From NCBI RefSeq assembly GCF_000741285.1, contig NZ_JGZE01000001.1, positions 124,001-188,000 on the forward strand: 64,000 bases of DNA, written 5' to 3'. The DNA is from Bifidobacterium mongoliense DSM 21395. GTDB taxonomy: Bacteria > Actinomycetota > Actinomycetes > Actinomycetales > Bifidobacteriaceae. The position numbers and the translations under genes were made by a program. Within the stretch, counting starts at the first letter, position 1. Each line of letters begins with the position of its first letter. Positions 57,849-64,000 of the stretch are shown in pieces. Under the pieces are notes generated by a model. That model had not been told where the DNA came from and ran no database searches. It saw nothing but the letters and a program-made list of their open reading frames with translations.

Positions 57849-59132
57849 TCATTCGATCTGTGACAGGTTGAGCGATGTGTCGAGAGTCTCCATGGCCTTC
57901 AACCGTTCGGCGTTGTCGGCGTGGCGGTAGTGTTCGACCATCGCATCGGAGCTGTGTCCGACGATCTCCCTGATGAGCTGGAAGTCGACGCCCTGGGCGG
58001 CGAGCAGGGTCACGATGGCATGACGGCTCTCGTGACCCACATGGCCGGCGGCGTCCATACCCGCGTCGGTCATGAGCTGGCGGAACTCGCGCATGTCGCT
58101 CTTGGGGTCGATGGGGTTGCCGTCCGCATCGTGGAACATGAGACCGTACACGCTGCCTGTATCCCGCTTCCGGTACATGGCGAGCACCTGTTGCAAGGGT
58201 GGCACGATGGGCACGATCCTGCCCGTCCGCGACTTGGGTCGCGTGAGCGCGTTGGACCCGTTGAGCGCGACCATGTCGTAACCGTCTGGCACGCGCCACA
58301 CGGCCTTCGGGCACAAGCCCCCCTTGTGTTTCCCGCATGGGTATTCGCCGTCGATGGAAGTGCCGCACCCGTGGTCGCGGGGCACGGTCTGCAGCTTCCA
58401 ATCGACCGTGTACATGGAGGTGCGAGGATTGTACGACTTCCACGTCGCGCCGAGTATCTCCCCCTGACGCATGCCGGTCAGGAGCCGGAACCACATGCGG
58501 GCACCAAGCGCCGTGTCCTCGTATCCCGCGGCGATCCTCAACATCTCCTTGAGTTCGGGGACGCTGAACGCGCCACGGCCGGTGCCCGAATCCTTGCGCT
58601 GCGGGGTCCTCACGGCGAGCACGGGATTGGAGGGTATGATCCGGTCGGCGTAGGCGGCCTGCATGATCTGGTTGAGGCAGGTGCGTATCTGACGTTTCAG
58701 GCTGATACCCGCCGGCCCCTTCGCCTCGCCCTTCTGCGTATAGGATCGGGCGTGCTCGAGGATGGAGCGCACGGTGCTGGGCACGATCCTCTCGAGTGCC
58801 GTGTTGCCGTACTCCCCCAGATGCCGGTCGATGACCGTCTTGTACATGGCGTAGCTCTTCGGATCGATGTCATGCCGCTTGTGCTCGAGCCACCCCTCGG
58901 CGTACTCGCCAAGCTTCACATGCGCCTGCGATTCGACGCCCGTGGCCCTGATCCGCCTGAGGAGGTCCTCGAGTTTGGATTGACATTCGCGGTAGGTCGA
59001 TGCGGTGACGGTCCTCTTGCGCTGCTCGCCGTTGGGGTACAGGCCGATGGCGACCTGCGCCCGCCAGCGGACGTTGCCGTGCCGGTCGGTGTATTTCCTC
59101 GCCCTGTATCGACCCGTGGCGCTTCTCGTCAT
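57849..59132 (-). CDS. int: Tyrosine integrase
   Basis: 427 aa from ATG 59132 with GGGAGGG; the frame is open to 59186. N-terminal AP2-like arm-binding region (RWRAQVAIGLYPNGEQRKR), core-binding SAM-like domain, and catalytic residues in LLTGMRQGEILG, GHESRHAIVTLL, GHSSDAMVEHYRHAD. Adjacent to attR, as usual. A GTGTACACCAAGTGTACACC repeat lies just before the gene. Inserts into tRNA-His. Confidence 0.95.
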   Translation of the reverse strand: MTRSATGRYRARKYTDRHGNVRWRAQVAIGLYPNGEQRKRTVTASTYRECQSKLEDLLRRIRATGVESQAHVKLGEYAEGWLEHKRHDIDPKSYAMYKTVIDRHLGEYGNTALERIVPSTVRSILEHARSYTQKGEAKGPAGISLKRQIRTCLNQIMQAAYADRIIPSNPVLAVRTPQRKDSGTGRGAFSVPELKEMLRIAAGYEDTALGARMWFRLLTGMRQGEILGATWKSYNPRTSMYTVDWKLQTVPRDHGCGTSIDGEYPCGKHKGGLCPKAVWRVPDGYDMVALNGSNALTRPKSRTGRIVPIVPPLQQVLAMYRKRDTGSVYGLMFHDADGNPIDPKSDMREFRQLMTDAGMDAAGHVGHESRHAIVTLLAAQGVDFQLIREIVGHSSDAMVEHYRHADNAERLKAMETLDTSLNLSQIE

Positions 59133-59293
59133 GACGCCCTCCCGTCGGTTTAGGTGTACACCAAGTGTACACCAAACGATTGCCATGTCATTGCCGGGTG
59201 ATTACCATACCGGATATTCAGAAACGTTGGAATTCCAACGTTTTCAAGTCCGAATCGTTGGAACGGCGGTGCCCAGAATCAGTATATCCCATA

Positions 59294-59338
59294 ATTGTGG
59301 TTCAGAAGGTCGCGCGTTCGAACCGCGTTATCCACCCC
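59294..59338 (+). repeat. attR: tRNA-His 3' segment
   Basis: Second copy of the 45-bp core; here it lacks the tRNA 5' half and is not a gene. Marks the right end of the prophage. Confidence 0.95.
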
Positions 59339-59346
59339 TCTCGAAG

Positions 59347-59378
59347 CCCCTACAGCCGCAAGGCCTGCAGGGGTTTTC
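59347..59378 (+). terminator. Original tRNA-His terminator
   Basis: Same hairpin as 18814-18845 (CCCCT/AGGGG, TTTT), left behind on the host side. Confidence 0.85.
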
Positions 59379-59900
59379 TCATGCACTCGCCGTTGCCAAA
59401 CTCCCCCACTTGTGTGCCCCATGTGTGCCCTATGCGTATACCTACCACATGTACGCCAAGATGCGCAGCAGAAGTTCGGCATTGCTTCACCGAACGTGAG
59501 CCGGGGCCGGGATTCACATACAATCCGCGCGAGTATGCACTCGTGACGAAGACGACCCCACGCGACTCACCGACCAAATCCGCCTCCGCGAATATCTCCT
59601 CACCCCCCTACGGACGGTACCGCACGCATACGCACCGCTATCAAACGATCACCAACTCAGGGAATCGCAATCACATGACCGACCCAACACCGTCGTCCGC
59701 CACTCCCCCTGAGGATCATCCGAGAGGAGTCGCGTGCCAGGCCGGATACATGTCTGTAATCGATACGTGTTCTTGAAGTATGCCACGCCGGTTCAACCCC
59801 GATACGGTTTTCGAAATCCAGGGAATGCCCGGGCCACCATTCCATCATTGCAGCAACGTGACAGCTACAGGAGCCAACCCGGACCCATTCGAACCCTATG

Positions 59901-59956
59901 CCGTTCACCCCGTGCCCCGTTCACCCCGTGCCCCGTTCACCCGTTTGCCGTTCACC
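59901..59956. repeat. 16-bp tandem repeat
   Basis: CCGTTCACCCCGTGCC twice perfectly (59901-59916, 59917-59932), then two shortened copies. Noncoding. Confidence 0.8.
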
Positions 59957-60007
59957 ATCCTCATGGCAGCGACTCGATTGTGCTTACCGCATCATGCATG
60001 GTAGCAT

Positions 60008-60025
60008 TGAGTGAGTAGTCACTCA
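60008..60025 (+). promoter_or_regulatory. TetR-type operator
   Basis: TGAGTGA-GTAG-TCACTCA, seven-base perfect arms, 65 bases before the ABC operon. Typical of TetR-family control of drug exporters; the tetR gene follows the operon. Confidence 0.75.
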
Positions 60026-60089
60026 CTACATGATCTCACTACGAGCCCATTGCCCGTCCCGAGTCATTCGACGTACCTAGGAGGCAACA

Positions 60090-60860
60090 TTGACGAAAGG
60101 CACCATGCCGCACACCCTCGAATCCCCGACCATCAAGGTTTCGCATTTGGTCCAGGGCTACGGGAAAAGGGTCATACTACGGAACATCGATTGCGAGGTC
60201 CGCCATGGCGAAATCGTTGCCCTTATCAGACCGAGCGGTTCAGGCAAAATCACGTTGATCAGCACCATCGTGGGTATGATGCCCCCGAAATCAGGTACGG
60301 TGCAAGTGCTCGGCACCCCCATGCCGGACCGCACCATGCTCGGCAACATCGGGTTCATGGCCCAGACCGACGCGCTGTACACCAACCTGAGCGGTTTGGA
60401 GAATCTGAGATTCTTCGCGTCCCTGCAGCATGTGCGCGGGAAGCATTTCAACGATGCCGCACTGCGCGCGGCCAGCGTCGTCCATCTTGACCACGCGCTG
60501 AGCAACAGAGTGTCGCATTACTCGGGAGGTATGAAACGACGCCTATCGATGGCGATCGCACTCATCGGCGACCCCCCGATACTCATCCTCGACGAACCCA
60601 CTGTGGGCATAGATCCGCAGCTGCGTCGAGAACTGTGGAACGAGCTACACCGCATCGCGGATCAAGGCCGCTCCATCCTCCTCACCACGCATGTGATGGC
60701 AGATGCCGCGCAGACGGACACCTTGCTGATGATCCGACAGGGCCGAGCAATCGCCCAAGGATCCCCCACAGCCGTCAAGAATCTCTATCAAGCAACAAGC
60801 ATCGAGGATGCTTTCATCGAAGCGGGAAAGGAACAAGATGCGAACCATAGCAATGATTAG
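60090..60860 (+). CDS. ABC transporter ATP-binding protein with altered Walker A
   Basis: 256 aa from TTG 60090, decided by AGGAGG 5 bases upstream. Drug-exporter type (ABC-2). Signature YSGGMKRRLS, Walker B ILILDEPTVGID and H-loop TTHVM are normal, but Walker A reads IRPSGSGKITL where GPSGSGKTT is expected (G to R, T to I). The lysine remains; loss of the threonine should weaken Mg-ATP binding. Overlaps the permease gene. Confidence 0.88.
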   Translation: MTKGTMPHTLESPTIKVSHLVQGYGKRVILRNIDCEVRHGEIVALIRPSGSGKITLISTIVGMMPPKSGTVQVLGTPMPDRTMLGNIGFMAQTDALYTNLSGLENLRFFASLQHVRGKHFNDAALRAASVVHLDHALSNRVSHYSGGMKRRLSMAIALIGDPPILILDEPTVGIDPQLRRELWNELHRIADQGRSILLTTHVMADAAQTDTLLMIRQGRAIAQGSPTAVKNLYQATSIEDAFIEAGKEQDANHSND

Positions 60861-62070
60861 AAGGATATTGACGGAACTCTTGCGGGACAAGCGAACATTG
60901 GCCCTGATGTTCGCCGCACCTTTGCTGATTCTCACTTTGCTGTACTTCCTGTTCCAAGGAGCCGGTAATACGAGCGCAGACCTAGCCGTGCAGTCGGTAG
61001 ATGACGACCTGGTGTCCGCCATGCAGGTGGATGGCCTGCATATCCACAAAATCCCAGAACGCCAAACAACGGACCAAAGCAGCAACTACACCGAACGCAT
61101 CATACGCGATAACGATTACGCCGGCTTCCTCTGTCAGAATGACGGTTCTCTACATCTCACCCTCGCCGGAGCCGACGAAGCCCAAAGCGGCTTAATTCTC
61201 GAAAGCCTTAAAGCCGCTCAGGCCGAACTCTCCGGTAAAGCCGCCTCAGCCACCATCGCCTCACAAGCAGCCGCACTCACACAGCTCGAAAGCACTGTGG
61301 CGGCACTCACCTCACGACTCCAAACCCTCAGCGGAGGAAGAACGGGCACATCGACGGGTCTGCCGCAAGCTTCGATTGATGCTAAGGGCGGAGAGCCAAC
61401 AAACCGACCTTCCATGGCGACAACACCATCCTCGGTCACGGTGGACTATCTGTATGGCAGCAAGCATTCCACCTTCTTCGACACCCTAGTGCCGATTATG
61501 ATGGGCTTCGTCATCTTCTTCTTTGTGTTTCTCATCTCAGGCATCTCCCTACTACATGAACGAGCCACCGGAACGCTGGCGCGTTTACTCGCCACACCAA
61601 TTCGCAGACATGAGATCGTCAACGGATACCCCATCGGTTACGGCATTGTGGCCATCGTGCAGACCGCTGTGGTAGTCGGCTATACCATCGTGGTATTCAA
61701 GACGCAGATACTCGGCAATGTGTGGAATGTCCTGCTGCTGAACCTCATGATTGCAGGCACCGCGCTCACCCTCGGTCTACTGGTATCGGCCTTTGCCGCG
61801 ACCGAGTTCCAGATGATGCAGTTCATCCCCATCGTCGTCATCCCCCAGATATTCTTCTCGGGAATTATCCCAGTGGCCTCGATGCCCGGTTGGCTACGAA
61901 CAATCGCCCATGTCACACCCTTGTATTGGGGGTCGCGTGCAATGAGCGATGTTGTGGAGAAAGGCGCCAATCTTGCTCAGATAGCGCCAAATCTTGGCGT
62001 GCTTCTAACATTTATCCTGGTATTTCTCGGGTTGAACATACTGGCGATGCGAAAATACCGTCGGATCTGA
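60838..62070 (+). CDS. ABC-2 type exporter permease
   Basis: 410 aa from ATG 60838 (GGAAAGGAAC). One N-terminal membrane helix (LALMFAAPLLILTLLYFLFQ), a long extracellular loop (about residues 45-220), then five helices including VPIMMGFVIFFFVFLISGIS. Works with the ATPase just upstream, probably exporting a drug or lipid. Confidence 0.9.
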   Translation: MRTIAMIRRILTELLRDKRTLALMFAAPLLILTLLYFLFQGAGNTSADLAVQSVDDDLVSAMQVDGLHIHKIPERQTTDQSSNYTERIIRDNDYAGFLCQNDGSLHLTLAGADEAQSGLILESLKAAQAELSGKAASATIASQAAALTQLESTVAALTSRLQTLSGGRTGTSTGLPQASIDAKGGEPTNRPSMATTPSSVTVDYLYGSKHSTFFDTLVPIMMGFVIFFFVFLISGISLLHERATGTLARLLATPIRRHEIVNGYPIGYGIVAIVQTAVVVGYTIVVFKTQILGNVWNVLLLNLMIAGTALTLGLLVSAFAATEFQMMQFIPIVVIPQIFFSGIIPVASMPGWLRTIAHVTPLYWGSRAMSDVVEKGANLAQIAPNLGVLLTFILVFLGLNILAMRKYRRI

Positions 62071-62146
62071 GAACATCCCCCAGCACTGGGCGGTGACACG
62101 GCTCCGAACCATACCGCATATCTCAAATGCTTCTCAGGGGGAATTG

Positions 62147-62838
62147 ATGGACAACAGCAGTTCGGTCGAGGACATGTTCATGCAGACCTTGCACTCCTCC
62201 GACCTCTCCGCAAAGCAGAAAGCCGTGCTGCAAGCCAGCCTGACCCTTTTCTCCGACAAAGGGTACGACCGCACCACAACACAGGAAATCGCGGAGCTGG
62301 CGCACGTCTCCCAGGGAACCGTCTATAAGAGATTCGCCACCAAGCATGACATCCTCGAAGCCCTCATCACTCCATTCATCGACGAAATCATCCCTCGGAT
62401 GGCCATTGAATTCACCAACACCGTGCATGCCCAACAACTTCCGGACTTCAATGATTACCTGAGTTTCGTGGTTCGGGATCGTCTCGAGTTGGTGGTGACC
62501 AATAGAAAGCTCGTTCGTATTCTCCTAGCAGGGGCGTTCAACAATCAATCGGAGGCCGAAGCGTTGCTGGCCAGAATCTCTGAGTCCCTCCGGGGAGTCG
62601 AGAAGCAATTCACCGCGATTTTCTCCCGTTATCAGCGCAATGGGCAGCTCGTGAACTGGCCGGTCTCGCAAATCATCAGGTATACAGCGGCGGCAATTAT
62701 CAGCCATGCCCTTCCCGTGGTGCTTACAGCGGATTGCCGCGACCCCGATGAGGCGCTCGCCCATCAATCGACCTGGATCTGTCGACGAGACAAATCGTGG
62801 CTTTTCTCCGACACGGTCTCTCCCCCGTATCTGCATAG
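62147..62838 (+). pseudogene. TetR-family regulator with C-terminal frameshift
   Basis: Start ATG 62147 after AGGGGGA. N-terminal DNA-binding domain is intact (AVLQASLTLFSDKGYDRTTT, VSQGTVYKRFATKHDILEAL). Near 62750, after DPDEALAH, the frame changes. The likely natural end SIDLDLSTRQIVAFLRHGLS reads one frame over to TAG 62836-62838. In the present frame the protein runs on to 63643, across the opposing nicotinamidase gene. Local regulator of the ABC pair. Confidence 0.75.
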
Positions 62839-62911
62839 GCCAATCCACTGCCATCTGAGCTGTAGGCGTTGCCCCTATCCCGGTAGAGCCTCGAGCTCAA
62901 CATCACCACGC

Positions 62912-63484
62912 TCACGCAACCAGTTCAGCGCCAGCCGCAGCCATCTCCTTGAGGGCCGCCCGCGACGAGTCGGGCGCCACTCCCGCCACGAGATCACGCA
63001 GCACACGCACCGAGAAGCCGAGTTTCAGTGCGTCGAGTACCGAGGCCCGCACGCAGTAGTCGGTGGCGATGCCCGCCACGTCGACGGCATCGACGCCCGC
63101 CCGGTGCAGCAGCTGTTCGACGGTGGCGCCATCCTCGGCGGTGCCCTCGAAGAGGGAATACGCGGGCACCCCCTGCCCCTTGAAGATCTGATTGGTGACG
63201 GCCCGCGTATGGAACCCCGGATCATATTGGGCACCGTGGGTGCCGGCCACGCAGTGCACGGGCCAGGTATGCACGAAGTCGGGGGCGCCGTGGGCGAAGT
63301 GTCCGCCGTTGTCGGAGTCGGCATCATGCCAATCGCGCGAAGCGATCACCGCCGCGTAATCTCCCGCATGGTCGGCGAGGAACCGGGTGATGCCCTCGGC
63401 GACGGCATGGCCGCCGGTAACGCCGAGCGCACCGCCCTCCGTGAAGTCGTTCTGTACGTCGATGATAAGCAATGCTCGAGTCAT
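62912..63484 (-). CDS. pncA: Nicotinamidase
   Basis: 190 aa from ATG 63484; the frame extends to 63637 but is unsupported. Isochorismatase-fold with catalytic Asp in LLIIDVQNDF, metal/proton relay in ASRDWHDADSDNGGHF and nucleophile Cys in GIATDYCVRAS. Hydrolyses nicotinamide to nicotinate for NAD salvage; also converts pyrazinamide. Confidence 0.93.
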   Translation of the reverse strand: MTRALLIIDVQNDFTEGGALGVTGGHAVAEGITRFLADHAGDYAAVIASRDWHDADSDNGGHFAHGAPDFVHTWPVHCVAGTHGAQYDPGFHTRAVTNQIFKGQGVPAYSLFEGTAEDGATVEQLLHRAGVDAVDVAGIATDYCVRASVLDALKLGFSVRVLRDLVAGVAPDSSRAALKEMAAAGAELVA

Positions 63485-63651
63485 GGCCCCATTATAGGGA
63501 ACGCGTATATCGGGCGCTCGCACGGCAACGGCGTAACGAACCCGACGCACCGGACCGTGGTATATATGACGGCAGTACCCATAACGATCACCCACACAGC
63601 AATCACGTACACACCGGTCGCAACACAGCGATCCCATATATAAGGATTGTC

Positions 63652-64000
63652 ATGCTCTCATTCGTCAACGATTACAGCGAAGGCGCTCACCCGGCCATTC
63701 TGCGACGCCTCTCGGAAACCAACATGGAGCAGCTGCCCGGCTACGGTTCGGACCACTACTGCGCGAGCGCGAAAGACAGGATTCGCAAGGCCTGCGGTAC
63801 ACCCGACGCGGACGTATGGTTCCTGGTCGGGGGCACCCAGACCAACCAGAACATCCTCGATGCGGTCGCCCCGCCCTATGCGGGCATCCTGTGCGCCGAC
63901 AACGGCCACATCAACGTCCACGAGGCGGGGGCCATCGAATCCACCGGACGCAAGGTGCTCGCGATCCCCGGCCACGACGGCAAGCTCTCGGCGGCCGACG
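63652..64000 (+). CDS. Threonine-aldolase-like PLP enzyme, 5' part
   Basis: Open to the window edge (116 codons). MLSFVNDYSEGAHPAILRRL, GYGSDHYCASAKDRIRKACG and FLVGGTQTNQNILDAV are the start of the low-specificity L-threonine aldolase / beta-eliminating lyase family. AAGGATTG ribosome-binding site. Divergent from pncA. Confidence 0.88.
   Translation, partial: MLSFVNDYSEGAHPAILRRLSETNMEQLPGYGSDHYCASAKDRIRKACGTPDADVWFLVGGTQTNQNILDAVAPPYAGILCADNGHINVHEAGAIESTGRKVLAIPGHDGKLSAAD

Larger units (their letters stand above)
18761..59338. mobile_element. Temperate siphovirus-type prophage, about 40.6 kb
   Basis: Bounded by a perfect 45-bp direct repeat (18761-18805 and 59294-59338) that is the 3' part of tRNA-His. 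It contains a full set of functional modules: integrase, repressor/Cro switch, recombination and replication genes, small and large terminase, portal, capsid, tail, tape measure, holin and lysin. Late and early genes read leftward; the lysogeny genes read rightward. Modular order and long-tail genes (tape measure, Dit-like, G/GT chaperones) indicate a siphovirus morphology. The replication initiator is frame-disrupted in this copy, so autonomous induction is uncertain. Confidence 0.97.
59379..60089. other. Host intergenic region
   Basis: About 710 bases with no convincing gene. It holds a 16-bp tandem repeat (59901-59956) and the TetR-type palindrome before the ABC genes. Short plus-strand frames such as that near 59780 overlap the repeat and lack support. 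Confidence 0.6.

Noticed and set aside
59734-60018. Small plus-strand gene before the ABC operon
   Set aside because: It runs through the 16-bp tandem repeat and the TetR operator, with no ribosome-binding site.
62093-63643. A 516-codon plus-strand frame covering tetR and the pncA region
   Set aside because: Only the first 220 codons look like protein; the rest is antisense to a clear nicotinamidase. The run-on is explained by a frameshift.

Overview
Host. The window is a Bifidobacterium-type, high-GC actinobacterial chromosome. It carries the str operon (rpsL-rpsG-fusA-tuf) and a cluster running efp-nusB-carA-carB-pyrF-gmk, then rpoZ-metK-priA. The proteins are actinobacterial in style: PriA without a Walker A lysine, and EF-P with an unmodified-lysine PGKGP-type loop. 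The species cannot be fixed from sequence alone.

Layout. Bases 1-18086 hold housekeeping genes, nearly all on the minus strand: a partial priA, metK, rpoZ, ilvD (plus strand), gmk, pyrF, carB, carA, nusB, efp, tuf, fusA, rpsG (frameshifted) and rpsL. A tRNA-His (18730-18803) is the integration target of a temperate siphovirus-type prophage of about 40.6 kb (18761-59338). A perfect 45-bp direct repeat marks its two ends. Host sequence resumes at 59339 with an ABC exporter pair, a frameshifted TetR gene, a nicotinamidase and the start of a threonine-aldolase-like gene.

Prophage, left to right. The left end carries debris from a related element: an integrase C-terminus and a truncated small ORF. 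Then come the late genes, all on the minus strand: holin, secreted GH25 lysozyme, tail fibre/baseplate proteins, tape measure, G/GT tail chaperones with a -1 slippery site, major tail protein, head-tail connectors, capsid, scaffold, MuF-like protein, portal, large and small terminase, and HNH nuclease. An RNA-rich spacer (43260-43690) holds probable phage tRNA-Trp and tRNA-Asn genes. A long early operon (43802-53976, minus) is tightly coupled by ATGA/GTGA overlaps. It encodes a replication initiator (phase-shifted by an octanucleotide repeat), a GIY-YIG nuclease, PD-(D/E)XK nuclease, SSB, RecT, a small DivIVA-domain protein and an antirepressor. It starts at a Cro-like gene facing a probably leaderless repressor gene with its ImmA-type metalloprotease. 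Right of the switch are an Ltp-type superinfection-exclusion protein, a set of seven palindromic repeats with a promoter and two coupled genes, a Panacea-type toxin-antitoxin pair, and a tyrosine integrase next to attR.

How it fits together. Lysogeny is held by the 54103 repressor, with relief by ImmA and the 52904 antirepressor. The lytic programme reads leftward from the Cro promoter through replication/recombination into packaging, morphogenesis and lysis. Lysogeny-expressed accessory genes (Ltp, Panacea TA) sit right of the switch. Four genes carry frame breaks (rpsG, an early ORF, the replication initiator, tetR). Whether these are biology, prophage decay or sequencing error is the main open question.
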